NCBI GenBank assembly: GCA_030278955.1
Contig: JAOANR010000010.1
Location: 20,986,444-21,050,443, forward strand
DNA from: Hygrophila difformis
Lineage: Eukaryota; Streptophyta; Magnoliopsida; Lamiales; Acanthaceae
Length of the DNA: 64,000 bases
Direction of reading: 5' to 3'
Positions 11,485-23,776 of the stretch are shown piece after piece; position 1 is the first letter of the stretch, and the number at the start of each line of letters is the position of its first letter. The position numbers and the translations under genes are program-made. Under the pieces are notes generated by a model that saw nothing but the letters and a program-made list of their open reading frames with translations, had not been told where the DNA came from and searched no databases.

Positions 11485-12196
11485 TGTGCAGTAGGCGGCC
11501 AACCCGACCCGACTGATAGATGGACCAGTCCGGATATTTCGAGCAGATAGAAAAATAATTGGTGTTATCCGGAATAAAATTCAAGCGGGCTTCAAGTCAT
11601 TAATTTAATGAGGACAAGCAATTGGGCTCAATTTAGGGGAAAGGGCCCAATTCAAGGAGAGACATGGATAAAGCCACATCCACATCCAGGCCCAAGTAAG
11701 GAATTGCCAACAACCCCATTGTCTCAAGCTACTCCTTTCGGCCTAGCATTCCACCACACAGCCCAACCACAATCAGCCCACTCTCAATCTCTCAAGTCGG
11801 TTTGGGCTCGAACTGCAGCGGCCCATCACAAAGGATAGCCCAATAGATGTAAGGCCATTCACCGTGAGCCCATGATCCTCAACGTCGGGCATCGTCATCT
11901 TCATTGATGCTTCCTCCGTCCGGCCAAGTGCCGATCTACCCACATCCCCGGTCACCTCCTCCGGCGGCCTTCCGTCATCTTCGTCGGACATCACCAAGCT
12001 TCCAGTTTCCTCCCATGGATCACAAAGCCCCTACCGCCATCTTCGACTACCTCCGGCCAGCTCCTCATCAAGTCTGGCGAGAGCTTCCCCATCGTCTCCG
12101 GCCTCTTCTTCGTCCACGTGATCGGCGACTTCACAAGCAGCTCCGGTCAACCTAACTCGTCATCAGTCCATTTTCCCCGGCGTCCCTTCAGGGCGC
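11485..12196. other. Left flank of the Athila insertion; no recognised gene
   Basis: Homology to the viral-like array stops at ~11485. The rest is C- and CGG/TCC-rich low-complexity sequence with short overlapping frames (11608-11838, 11904-12155) rich in Pro, Ser and His and without domains. The stretch at 29995-30843, on the other side of the Athila element, has the same texture, so the two probably formed one locus before that insertion. Confidence 0.4.
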
Positions 12197-14045
12197 TGAT
12201 AGGTTATTTTCACTACTCATATTTTACCACAAGCGGATGATTGTCATCAAGTAATAAATACTGGTGATTACCAGGTCGATCCACAGGGAATTCAGAATAT
12301 TGTTTCATTCTGGAGAATATTTTAATTGTTCTTAAGTTTATTAATTATATTTTATATATTTTAAAAAGAGTTTGTTTAATTCTAGAGTTGATTAAATTAA
12401 AAATAAAGACATTAAATTTAATAATAAAGCAAGTTAAAATTTTAATTAATAAAAATATAAATGGGAGATGCTTGTAATATTTTAAATATTGCCATCTTTA
12501 TATAAAATAGAAATTGCATATTGATTTAGCATTTTCCAATGTCTAAAAAGATCAATTTCTTAAACTTTAGTTGTTTTATAAAGATTAAAAATATAGTAAT
12601 CCTCTAAAGTTCAAATTATGCTTAAACGGACTTCATGGAAGTTGATTAAATTATCTAACATTCTGCAATCATCATTCTAGACCTAAATTTGAGTCTTTTC
12701 CAAGCATACAAATTTACCTATAGCGATTAAAAGACACATTTCATTTCCCAAATCATTGCATACATGCCAGAATCTATTTTTAATGTAATTTATTCCCAAT
12801 TCCGGTACTAAAATATTAATTCTACTTTTTATTTCCCGATATAGCAACTTAATAATTATGGTAAAATATTGATAAAACATGGTAAAATGAATTTTTATAC
12901 TAAAATTAGAATGTGAACAGATTAAGATTATGCTAGATTAAACTTAAACAGATTAGAACAGAAAGCATCGATCATCATGAATTAGCAGATTAAAAATACA
13001 GATCTCAGATTTTTGCCAAAACATAATTGTCGATCAATTTCAGGCATCCAATACATAATCCTATTCAAATTCTAACATCATTAAAGATTAATCCAGATTT
13101 AAACATATAGACATCGACATTTATTATACTTCCATAAAAGATAAATTCATACTTCAAAAGTGATTCTGAACTCCCGTTCTAGATGACTCCTAACACGAAC
13201 ATTACAGAAATCCGTCTACAAATTTGAAACATAATAGCAGATTATATTTAGAGGCAAATTCATAACATTACAAAGCAAGAAAAAGAAAGGCAACACCTAG
13301 AATAGGAAGAACACGCCCAGAACAGCGTTCTTGATGCATTCCTCCGGCATGGATTTGTGTTTCCGACCTTCTTCTCCCATGATTCAGTGTTTACAGTGTT
13401 TTTCTGATGTATTTTTGCAGTCTGAATGAAGAAGAATGGCGAAGAACGGTGTTTAAAACCGAGTTCGGGAGGTGTTCAAACTGCCCAACCGCGACTGTGG
13501 CGAGTAATGTGGCGCTTGGGACCCAATTTCGGCGCCACCAAGAAGAGTCGGCACATCCTAACAATTTTCCCAATTTTCTGATTGCGGCGCCTAAAGTGGC
13601 GCCTGGAGGCAGATTTCGGCGCCGCCAAGAAGGTGCGGCGCATCCTGAAGCTTTTTCATCCGAAATTTTCCTAAGTGTTGAAGTGGCGCCTGATGTGGCG
13701 CTCCAAGGTGTTTTTGGGCGCCGCCATGCCAATGCGCGCATTCTGGGCACACTTCAGTGTTGAAAAATCCGAATTTGATATTCTTTGTCCTCCGAACATC
13801 TTCATTTCTTCATTTAATCCCTGAAACATCATTGCAATGTATGATAGATTTGCCAAAGTCTTATTATAAAGCATAAAACATGATAAATTAAGCTCAAATA
13901 AACTTAATTTAACCATAATTATTAATATTTACAAATCACATGAAATATAAACTAAAAAACATTAAAATAAGGTTATATGCATGCAGTTTAGACATATTTT
14001 AGCACAATTTAAGTGCATTTAAATGTGGTTTCACAGGGTGTATCA
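12197..14045 (-). repeat. 3' LTR of the Athila element
   Basis: 1849 bp, bounded by TGATAGG and GTATCA on the plus strand and almost collinear with 28097-29994. It lacks a ~50 bp segment present in the other copy near 28744-28800. It contains a GGCGCC hairpin cluster (13500-13740). The short open frames there arise from this GC-rich repeat and are not genes. Confidence 0.9.
13500..13740. repeat. GGCGCC hairpin cluster in the 3' LTR
   Basis: Three units about 90-100 nt apart, with inverted repeats at 13531-13554, 13618-13641 and 13717-13739. Each unit pairs a GCGCCRC-type arm with a GYGGCGC-type arm across a short loop. The matching cluster in the other LTR is at 29455-29697. Confidence 0.7.
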
Positions 14046-14062
14046 ACATCCTCACACTTAAA
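14046..14062 (-). other. Polypurine tract of the Athila element
   Basis: The minus strand reads TTTAAGTGTGAGGATGT immediately before the LTR start TGATACACC. This is the usual Athila/Tat form (AAGTGTGGGG-like) and primes plus-strand DNA synthesis. Confidence 0.7.
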
Positions 14063-15511
14063 TATTGCTCGTCCCTTGAGCAATGAGATAAATTAACACA
14101 TCAACAAGCCAATCAAGATAATAAAGATAAAGTCTTTATAGTTCTACCAAATCAGAGATTTCAACAACACAATGAGCAAAAAGGGTTCAAAGTTTAATGT
14201 GCTAGAATAAGGTAAATTGTCATGCCTCAATTGTCAAAATCAGGTATCCAAAGCACTTACAATACAGAAAACAGATTAATAACACATAACAACTCGAAAT
14301 GGGAGAGTGAATAATGTAAATATGCTTTTCTATTCCAGTCTTCAAATATGCTCAATTAATGACTCGGTTGAATTCCAAAATCTACTCATGTCTTAGAATA
14401 CGTGCCAATCATATAGTCAAGAGTTTATAAATTTCTGAATAATAACCCTTTATTTCATTTTTTTTCAATCTTGCATTTTCTATATTTTTTTCTTTCTTTT
14501 CTTTTTGCAAGATTTAATATTTTCTCTTTTATTATTATTTTTTTCAATAGGGGTTCTACTCTGACTTTATGTGTAACTAAGCATTTAAGAAGACTTAGAA
14601 CGAGCATATTCATATATAAGTAATGATAACTCTCCACATAACAAATAAACTAGTCTAATTAATCAAAAGGTTTTCTGCAAGGTAAATAAAATTATCACCA
14701 AGGTTCGAACAACTAACATGATAATTTAACAAAGCCTAGAACTTTAAACTAAGAAACCTAATACTCATTAAGTTGTAAAATCGGATTTACGCAGAACATT
14801 TAGACTTATTTTGATTTTCTCCAGATTGACAATGATGTGATAATCTCTAAATAATAGCACCACTGGGAAAACACAATTTAAATCTAACATAATTTATATA
14901 TATCCATGTAATGCATGTACCACATTTATTCAAAACATAATAAAATATTAAAACATAATTAAGCTCTTACCAAAATACCTCATGCCGACTAATAAAAATA
15001 AAATATGGAAAGATCACACCTGGAGTATTTCGGCTTTAGAATTTCACTTCATCATCATGGAAGTCCCCCTTTTTGCTTCTTTGTGGCATATCCTGCTTTT
15101 TAATATATTTATATGGTATTCACTCATACAAAAGAGAATCATTAGTGCACATGGTGAATTTTTAAAACAAACAATTAATTCCATCCATAATTTATTTAAT
15201 ACGAGATTTTTAATATTAATTTTTAGTTTTTAGATATGATTATTATTATATGTTATTATTATTATTATTATATAAGTAGATAATTATATTTATGTATTAT
15301 TAAAATTGAAATTATTTTTATTTTTAATTCAGAATTTTAATATTAAATAACCATTTGAATTAAATTAATAAATATGGACAGATTAAATAAAACATTTAAA
15401 TTTATAAATTTACCAAAAACAAAATACCATAAGTCTAAGCAAAAAGCAACATAAAAATGCCAACTCTAATTTAATTAAGCAAAAAGAAATCATTCCTATC
15501 TATCTAAACAT
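14063..15511. other. AT-rich non-coding interior of the Athila element
   Basis: Region between the second env-like gene and the 3' LTR. It is strongly AT-rich with T- and A-runs. The frames 14455-14637 and 14982-15233 have no recognisable domain. Nothing further is seen. Confidence 0.5.
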
Positions 15512-16987
15512 CTAAAATATCAAAGATCCTTCCGAATCAGCAGCTTCAGCTTCCCTAATATCATCATCACCATCTTTAGAGCTTGAATCATTAGGAGGAA
15601 CATATCGATCACCTAAACTTTCATACATGAAGTGCTCAAGTCTGGAAGAAACTAGTGCAAGCTGTGTCTGTGTACTATCCTCCTTTTTCTTCATCTCGGC
15701 CCTAAGCAAATGAATCTCATAGGTCATCCTATTAAGTGCCACTTTTGTAGGCTCTACGCTAGTACTAGATGTACTAGGTATATCAGCATGATGAGAGGGT
15801 ACCCTGCGAGGTGAAGTCGGGTAAGCTAACTCTGCACATCTCGCTCCAGGCTTGTGATAAAATCTCTTGAAAGTGATAGGAGGTTTCCTCGCCAAATCTT
15901 GAGCATAGGCTCCCACATTCACTCCAGATCTCTCACAAAGTTCCCAAATCAGTGCCGGGAACCCGAGTGTCTTCCTTGCAGCATCAGATCCCATACTATC
16001 CAATTCACCTGCTATCAACTCTCCAATATCAACAAGCAACCGATTCTTCACACAGTACACAAAATACAGCTCCTCTACACCAGGCTGGGAAGTGTGTGAA
16101 GTAGGATATATCCTATGCTTATAAAGCAAGTAAATTTGGTACAATGGGGCATCCATCAAAGTAGCAACAACCTTCTCATTATTTGAGCCCTCTATGTAGG
16201 CAACTTTCTTTTGTTTTCCAAACATCTCCATTAGAATCTTCTTTTCTAGCTCCTTTCCCCCTTCTTCAGCCTACACAGGATCATAAAAAGCATTCTTCTT
16301 AGTAGCCGGGCAAGAGACATCAACAGTACCATAGAGCCGGTTAATTGTGTCTGGATCATAAGGTACAGGCACTCCCCGAATCCATGAAGTAAAGTGTCCA
16401 TACTGGTCATTGGCCAGAAATTGCCTAGTAAGTTCCCACGGATATACTCCGTCTGGGTGCTCAACAAATTTCATCCATCCTCGACTTGCTAAGGCATCAT
16501 GAACCAAAACCCGCTCTATATCATCTTCAATAAAGCCTTTATCTTGGATGATCCAACTTTCACTCATTCCTTGATAGTAAGAATATGCTTGTTGACTTAT
16601 AAAGATCGCCGGATTGAAGATGTCTCTGGTTAATTCCTGCAAGAGAGGTGTATCATCCTTTCTATTATGACTTTTCCTATTTACTTTAGAACCACTTGGA
16701 TGTTTGGTTCCCTCAGGTGAAACTTTTTCCGGAGATTCAGCATCATCTTCTTCATGTTGTTGATCATCCTCTCCCTGTTGAGCATAATAGAATGGAATTT
16801 CCCCTCGATCCACAGAATCAGCAACCAATAATTCATTCACAAACTGATCTTCCTTATTGACAGCTGCAGGCTCGGGATTAGGTTCTCTAATAACAAGTGG
16901 CTGTGATGGAAGAGGTTCCTTAGCTTTTTGCTTCTTTCCGGCATTGTTTCTCTTGTTCCCTGGGGTTGTTTTTCTCTTTGGTCTCAT
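15512..16987 (-). pseudogene. Athila ORF-1/env-like protein, copy 2 (putative plant transposon protein family)
   Basis: Two consecutive minus-strand frames. The first, 16987-16271, is a Lys/Arg-rich N-terminus (MRPKRKTTPGNKR), an acidic linker, then SRGWMKFVEHPDGVYPWELT. A stop near 16270 and a phase change precede the second, 16231-15512, with YFVYCVKNRLLVDIGELI and FPALIWELCERSGVNV, ending in a short acidic tail. The same landmarks in the same order occur in 18000-19719 and in 45367-46649. The family is found downstream of pol in Athila elements. Its function is unproven; it is sometimes called env-like, and no signal peptide or membrane segment is evident here. Dead because of the internal stop. 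Confidence 0.75.
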
Positions 16988-17266
16988 GATGGCAAAGTTT
17001 AGGAAGATGGAACTGCTATTAGGAAGCTAATTAAACTGATAATAGAGGATATGGACTGATTCTACAGATTGGAAGAGAAGACCGATCGGTTCTTCTCTTT
17101 TCAAAGAGAGTTGGATTTTGATTTTGTTGAGATATGGAGTGATTGATTCAATCTAAGTCCAAATATACACCAAATATATGATTTAGAGTCAGTAGAATGT
17201 TGTTTTGGACTTTAAAAATCGATTGGATTTGATTTGAATCTTTTGATTCACGGATTTTTCAAAAAT
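16988..17266. other. Leader of env-like copy 2
   Basis: AT-rich spacer between the GGCGCC cluster and the start of the second env-like gene. A comparable AT-rich spacer precedes copy 1. No motif is assignable. Confidence 0.35.
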
Positions 17267-17600
17267 TCGCGTCGGTGGCGCCAAATGTGGCGCTCAAAAG
17301 CTGATTTAGGCGACACACAGTGTGTGTGGCGCATTCTGAAGAAAAATTAAATCCGCGGCGCCAAAAGTGGCGTTGGGGAGCAGATTTGGGCGCCGCACAG
17401 TGTATGCGGCGCTTCCAGGAAAAACAAGAAAAATTTTCTAAGTATTCAAGGTGCCAGTTTGGCACTGGAAAGCAACTTTAGGCGCCACACAATACATGTG
17501 GCGCATCCTGCAGCAGACTTAGAAAATTCCCAATTTTCGGGGCCAGATGTGGCACTGGAGAGCCAATTTAGCCGCCACACAGTGTGTGTGGCGCATTCTG
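17267..17600. repeat. GGCGCC hairpin cluster, interior, upstream of env-like copy 2
   Basis: Four units spaced 80-92 nt, with inverted repeats at 17309-17332, 17389-17412, 17481-17504 and 17571-17594. The arms change from GCGCCGC/GCGGCGC to GCGCCAC/GTGGCGC while staying complementary. The loop is ACAGTGT-like. Confidence 0.75.
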
Positions 17601-17999
17601 TGCAAAATTCGGGCAGAATGTGTTTTGCCTAAGTTTGTCCCCATGATGTCCAACATTTCCATATCACTCGATAACACCAATCTTATTTTGTCTACTCCTC
17701 AATATTGTCCAAACAAACTTCATTGATCTATTCATCATCTCAAAACAACTCAATCTAACATGATATTGGTAAGAGCTACTTTATTGAATATAAAAAGCAA
17801 CTAGTGATACTATAAGCTAAGCAAGAACTTTTATTTTAGTACCAACAAGATAACATCAAAGACATATCCAAATTAACCAAATAGTAGCAATAAAGTTCAA
17901 GACAATACAATAGAAAATAAAACCAACTAGAATGTAGCAAAATGTACTCCATCACCAAAAACATATACATAGGCTTACTAATACATCATATCTATCAAG
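17601..17999. other. Non-coding spacer
   Basis: AT-rich sequence between the hairpin cluster and the end of env-like copy 1. No gene or motif recognised. Confidence 0.4.
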
Positions 18000-19719
18000 A
18001 TCAAAGCCTATCTATGTCTCTGAATCAGTCAGAATCATCCTCATCATCCTCGTTGTTTCCTACTCCCTCAGATCCGTCCCCAGCTGCATCATCATCATCA
18101 TCATCATCATCACTATCCTCATCACCATCACCTGACCCCACGTAGTCCTCATCATCATCCTCATCTCAGAAGGTGTCTGAGGAGTGACATATCTCTGTCC
18201 TAAAGTCTGGGACATGAAATACTCCAGTCGGGCGGCATGGTAGGCCTGAGCTCGTGCATTCTTCGCGATCTGGTCACTCAAAAGGTGATGCCTCTGAGCT
18301 GCCAGTCTCATCTGCTCAGTCACAGTATTCATCCAATTTTGTTGATTAGTCATCATGGTCTGCTGATTCATCAGCAGTGTCCTAGCCCATTCGGGCTCTC
18401 CCTTAAACTGTTGTGACTGCTGTGACTGAGTCCTGCCACGACCTCTACCTCTACCACCTCGTGTACCCCGAGTGGACTGATAAGGAGCCTCAGAATGCTC
18501 CTGACTGCCTGATGGAGCTGGTGGTGGTGACTGTCTGGGAAGCATCATAGGTTGGCATCTTATGCCAGGCAACTTGAAATTCTTGTTGAAGGGAATAGGT
18601 GGCCTCATCTTCCAGTCTCTCTCAAAATGATCCATGTTCACCCCTGCTTTGGCACATAGAAGCCAAATCAAGCTAGGGAACATGAGTGTTGACCTCTTTG
18701 AGACCCCGGGTGTCTGTCTCAACTCCAAGGATATCAACTCCCCAATGTTGACTGGACTTCCAGTCTTGATACAATACGGCACGTATAGGTCTAAAGCAGA
18801 TGGTCCCGAAGTGTGTGTGGAGGGACTCATCTTGGACCTGAACAGCATCAGAAGATGGTACATCGGGGCGTCCGTCCTAGGCCCATCCACCTTGCTTGGG
18901 TCACCACCATAGATAAGGACATCCTCTTGTCCCTCAAACATAGACATCAAAACCATCCTTTTGTTATCTTCCTTGTCCTCAGCTCTCATCACTGGCTCCC
19001 AGAAATCCCTGACATATGGCACATCGACTACTTCAAACACCTGATTAATGTGCTGAGGAGTGATAGGAATTGTAACTCCAAATATCCATGAATCTTCCTC
19101 CTCAGCATTGGCTAAGAATAGCCTGGTCAACTCCCATGAAAATGAACCCTCAGTATGTCTCACAAATCTCTCCCAACCCCGAGACTGAATGGCATCTTTC
19201 AACAGGGGGTGCTGCAAATCTTTCTCAGAGAAGCCTCTATCTGGAATGATCCTCTTCTTATGAAACCTCTTGTACAGATCATAGGCCCTAGCAGTCCTGA
19301 ATACTGTGGCATCAAAGACGCCATCCTTGACATACTGTAAATCAGGCACATAGGTCCTGGGATCATACCGCTTCTGCTTCCCCCGGCTGGTCTGCTCCTG
19401 CTGCTCCTCCTGCTCAACCTCAACCTCATATTCCTCATTACCCACGGCCTCAGGAACAGGCTCCTGAATGGCTAATGCAACCGATCTCCCCCTCCTAGGA
19501 CGAGAGGAAGTAGAACTAGTAGTAGGTGTCTTCCCCCTAGTCATCACTGGGTACAGTATGTCTCGGGCTGGATGGGCTGATGACCTCCTGCTGGTCATCA
19601 CTGGGTACAGTAATATGCCTTGAAGAAACACTCTTGGACTTACTCTTCCTGAAGTAGGAGAGAAGTCCCTTGGACTTAGAACCACCTCCTAAACCTTGCG
19701 GTTGATCCATCTGTCCCAA
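18000..19719 (-). pseudogene. Athila ORF-1/env-like protein, copy 1
   Basis: The main minus-strand frame (19685-18060, 541 codons) carries SRGWERFVRHTEGSFSWELT, YVPYCIKTGSPVNIGELI and FPSLIWLLCAKAGVNMDHF, matching copy 2 in order. An Arg/Gly-rich stretch and a Gln/Met-rich helical region follow. The true N-terminus is probably the overlapping frame starting at 19719 (MGQMDQPQGLGGGSKSK). A ~19 bp direct duplication around 19543-19611 coincides with the phase change. At ~18165 a frameshift turns what would be an Asp/Glu-rich tail into a poly-Met run from a CAT/ATG microsatellite (18090-18120). The tail in the other phase ends near 18015 and matches the acidic tail of copy 2. Not functional as it stands. 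Confidence 0.75.
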
Positions 19720-21019
19720 ATTTTTAGTGCGTAGTCTGCGAGGGTCAAATACATGTTAGTCAGGAATAGGAGTAGGAATGCTATCTGATGACTGAGGATC
19801 ATAAATCCCCATCCTTCCCTCGGGCATTGGTATATACCTATAACCCGATTTCTTAGGAAGGTTTGGAGGATTATACATTATTTCAGTACCTGGTTGTACA
19901 AAAACCCTGGGTTAGTATCACATATATGCATTGCCTCCCATCCTCACACTTAAGTTTAAACGAAATGTTTAACTTAAGTGTTAAGTATAAAGCAAACATA
20001 TATATCAACCTAGAATGTGGGATTTAAGTGATTCAATGATCAAAATGTTTGTATATTTTATAAATCTAAGTTCTAAACCTTTTAGATGATGTAGAATACC
20101 AATTTTTAGAACCTAATTTTTATTAGAAAGAACATTTTTAATAAAAACTCTCTTTTTATTTAAATTTTTAGATTTAAGAATATATATAACCTAAAATAAT
20201 AAACTATTTCATTCTAAATGGTTTAAATTAATATTTAAACTCCTTGAAATTTATTTAAATGAAAAGTTACTCTATTTTTAAGTAAATATATTATATAAAA
20301 GAGTTTTTATGAAAATATGCTTCACTTGACTCTCATTATAAAGAACATGGTAATTTTATCATGACATGAAACTTATATCCTTATTAGATTTAAAATGACA
20401 TGTTGACCTATATTCATACCCATTAAAATGATTAACAATGTCATTTTAATTAAATTTATGAAAATTTTCAGATTTTTTAATGTATAAAAATTCAAATTTT
20501 TAATTGCAATCCAAAAACTTCATAATTTGCATTCAATCCATGTCCTACAACATCTTGTTCATATTCAAACTAAGATTTAGACAATTAAAATCAAATTTAA
20601 TCCCACATTCTAACAAAACCCAAAATTTAAGCAACAACAAAAATACCAGAAATAATGTATTCCAAATCACTAGAATATGATAATAATCGAACTGGGATAG
20701 CTATTCTTACCTAAATTGAAGTTTTGGAACACTTTGGAGAGGAATCCCGAAACTTGGAAGAACTAGGGTTGAAGAACCCTAAATTGATTGAACACCTAAA
20801 AACTAGGGTTTTAGGAACAAGAATTGAGCAATGTGGATGAGAATTGATGTGTAAAATCAAGATTGGGAAGAATTTTACCGGAGTGGCACGTGGTGGCAGA
20901 TAGAATGGCGCTCGATCGAGAGAGAAGAGAAGGGGGCTGCTCGATCGATTGAGTGGATTGAGGAAAAAGAGGGATTTTTGTGTTTAAAATCCCGATCGAA
21001 CCGGGTCTGGTGCCCCAGA
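19720..21019. other. Non-coding interior with a second polypurine-like motif
   Basis: AT-rich region upstream of env-like copy 1. At ~19949-19966 the minus strand reads CTTAAGTGTGAGGATGGG, very close to the real polypurine tract at 14046-14062 but not followed by an LTR. No coding potential is seen. Confidence 0.5.
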
Positions 21020-21270
21020 CCCGCCGGGCCGGCGCCAGTTGTGGCGCTCGGATAGCCTTTTCGGCGCCGCAACGAAGGTGTGGCGCCTAGTCTGTTTCTA
21101 AAATTCTCCAAGTCCAAAAGTGGCGCATATGGTGGCGCTGAAGGAACCTTCTGGGCGCCACACAGTGTGCGTGGCGCAAGAACTGACTCGGTCAATTTTA
21201 AATCCATTATTGGCGCTTGTTGCGGCGCTCAATGCCCAATCTGGGCGCCACCATGGAGGTGTGGCGCCTA
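21020..21270. repeat. GGCGCC hairpin cluster, interior
   Basis: Three units with hairpins starting at 21063, 21154 and 21244, spaced 90-91 nt. The arms are GCGCCGC/GTGGCGC (one G-U pair) and GCGCCAC/GTGGCGC. Overlapping open frames here are by-products of the repeat. Confidence 0.75.
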
Positions 21271-21774
21271 GACTGAGTCATTTTGACCTCGAATTTTTAG
21301 CTCAATCTCAGTTTAAATGGGAGATTAATTCCACATCCTATTCTCAGAAATTGAGCGAATCCCCAATCAGACTTTACCTATTTGCTCGGTCCTCCCCTAC
21401 TAAATTTGGATTGATGCATGTATTATAAATTCCTCTATCCTCCTATACTCTTACTCAACAAGAGTCATTGCTACCATAAATTCTACTACACACACATTTA
21501 AACATATCTATTAAGTATTAACTATAATATAAACGTATAGTGTCGAATTAGTAAATTTAATAAGATCATCATTCGTAAGCATAAAATTATACGAATATAC
21601 TAAACTAAATATATTAATACCATAATGCACTACTATGCAAGCTAATCACAATGTGGAAGAGAGGTGAACGTAGCAAGTAAGAGATGGAAGACTAAAAATT
21701 GAGTGAAATGAAGGAGGAAAATGGGATTCGAGTAAAGGAGACTGATTCGAGCAGGATCAGGGTCCTGCCGGAAC
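21271..21774. other. Non-coding spacer
   Basis: AT-rich sequence between two GGCGCC clusters. No gene or motif recognised. Confidence 0.35.
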
Positions 21775-21915
21775 CATGCGCCAAAATGGCGCTGCAAAGT
21801 TAATTTGCGCGCCGCATCGTTGAGGTGGCGCCTAGGCTGATCCCGAATCAGAGTTGGCGCGCCAAGGTGGCGCTCCAGGCTGGATTTATGAGCCATATAG
21901 TATAAATGGCGCCTT
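21775..21915. repeat. Decayed GGCGCC hairpin cluster
   Basis: One clear unit (about 21807-21833) and one eroded unit (about 21889-21913), roughly 80 nt apart, lying nearest to the integrase end. Confidence 0.55.
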
Positions 21916-22456
21916 GACTGAGTCCTTTGGGCTCGAAATTCAAGCTTAATTTGATCACATGGAGGTTTATTTCTTCCTACCTAAATTAGCAGGTCAGATC
22001 TTCACATGTGCAACCTTCCACATCTCCCAGATCATTCACTTTCTAAATTTCGCACTCAGCATTTGATATAATTCCTCCTTCAGTGTTGTAGTCATCAACA
22101 TTATCAATAAAGTTAGTTACTTTTCAGCTCTATTGGCACATCCATTTTAGCCGTCATAACATGCCTTATTTGATTTATTAAATTCAAGTGTGAAAACAGC
22201 ATGAAATTCAACATAACATAATGAATCAAAAACGTTATTTAAACTAACATAATGACTAACATACCAGGACAATTCAAATTGAAATAGAAGAAACTAAACA
22301 TAATTGAAAAATAAAACATAAACCACAAAATAACAAAATCTAAAATTTTTATTTTTCTTTCATTTTATAATTTTTACTGATTTTCATAATTTTAATTAAT
22401 CAAATAAAATCCTATGATTTAAATGAATTGCAATGCATTTACTCTAATAAGCAAAT
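21916..22456. other. Non-coding spacer after integrase
   Basis: AT-rich; no open frame with recognisable content. It separates pol from the env-like part of the element. Confidence 0.4.
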
Positions 22457-23665
22457 TTAAATGATCAACGGCTTAACATTAATTTCTTCAATGAATTTAA
22501 CTTCATCTCCAAAATAATGTTTAAGTCTTTGACCATTCACAATGAATTCCCTTTCATCTTCAGCTTTTATGACAATCGCACCATCATCTAACACTTTAAC
22601 AATCTTAAACGGCCCTGACCATTTTGTCTTTAATTTACTAGGAAACACTTTAAATCTAGAATTATATAAAAGCACTAAGTGTCCAACTTCAATCACCTTA
22701 GGCCTAAGCAATTTATCATCATAAAGTTTTGTTCTTTCTTTATAAATTAGAGCATTGTCATATGTCTGACGTCTAATTTCTTCTAACTCATTAAGATCAA
22801 CCTTCGTTTTCTCTTGAGCTTCTTTAAATTCAAAATTCAACTTTTTCATTGCCCATAGTGATTTAAACTCAAGTTCAAAAGGCAAGTGACAAGCTTTACC
22901 ATAAATTTTACCATAAACTAATTTAAACGGGGTCATACCTATAGGTGTTTTAAATGATGTCCTATAAGTCCACAATGCTTCATCTAACGTAAAAGCCCAA
23001 TCTTTTCTAGATTTTCCTACAGTTGCTTCCAAAATCTTTTTAATCTCACGATTAGTGACTTCTACCTGACCATTGGCTTGTGGAAGATAGGGTGTTGTTA
23101 TCCTATGATGAACATGAAATCTAGACAACAATTGATTAACAACCTTATTGACAAAATGAGACCTACCATCACTAATAAATGCTTTAGGCACAACAAAACG
23201 AGTAAAAATTTGTTTTTTCAAAAATTTAATCACTTGTTTAGCATCATTTAAAGCACATGCTTCAGCTTCTACCCATTTTGACACATATTCTACAGCAACT
23301 AGAATATATAATTTACCATTAGACGGTGGAAATGGACTCATAAAATCAATCCCCCACAGATCAAACAACTCAATAGGCGTTATTCCTTTTAAAGGCATTT
23401 CATCTCTTTTAGTGATACTACCAGCCCTTTGACATACATCACATTTTTGCACAAATGATCTAACATCATGATAAATATTAGGCCAATATAAACCACCTTC
23501 AAGTATCTTATGAGCTGTCCTATTTGGTCCAACATGTCCTCCTCCAAGTCCTTCGTGGCATGCCTTTAAAACTTTCTCAATATCCTCATCAGGGATGCAT
23601 CTCCTTATAATTTGATTTGCACACAGTCTCAACAAATAAGGCTCATCCCAAATAAAATAAAGCAT
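22457..23665 (-). pseudogene. Athila pol: integrase
   Basis: 402-codon frame. An N-terminal HHCC zinc domain (HVGPNRTAHKIL ... CDVCQRAG) is followed by the catalytic core with D, D and E in GIDFMSPF, FISDGRSHF and GQVEVTNREI, and then the GPF/GKIY Athila-type region (PIGMTPFKLVYG, ACHLPFELE) with an SH3-like C-terminal part (WSGPFKIVKVLDDG). The domain itself is intact, but it is cut from RNase H by frame breaks between 23666 and 23777. Integrase inserts the cDNA into the host chromosome. I see no stop inside the core, so it is the best-preserved part of this pol. Confidence 0.9.
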
Positions 23666-23776
23666 CAGTTTTAAACTTTTACTTTTGATTATGCCATTTT
23701 AAATGATCAGGAATCACACCACATGCTAAATAATTTACAAAAACAGCAAACCATGGATCAGAGGAAGTATTATTTA

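Noticed and set aside
13391..13763. Overlapping open frames of ~118 codons on both strands in the LTR (and at 29346-29782)
   Set aside because: They lie in the GC-rich GGCGCC repeat cluster and exist in several phases at once. No protein signature.
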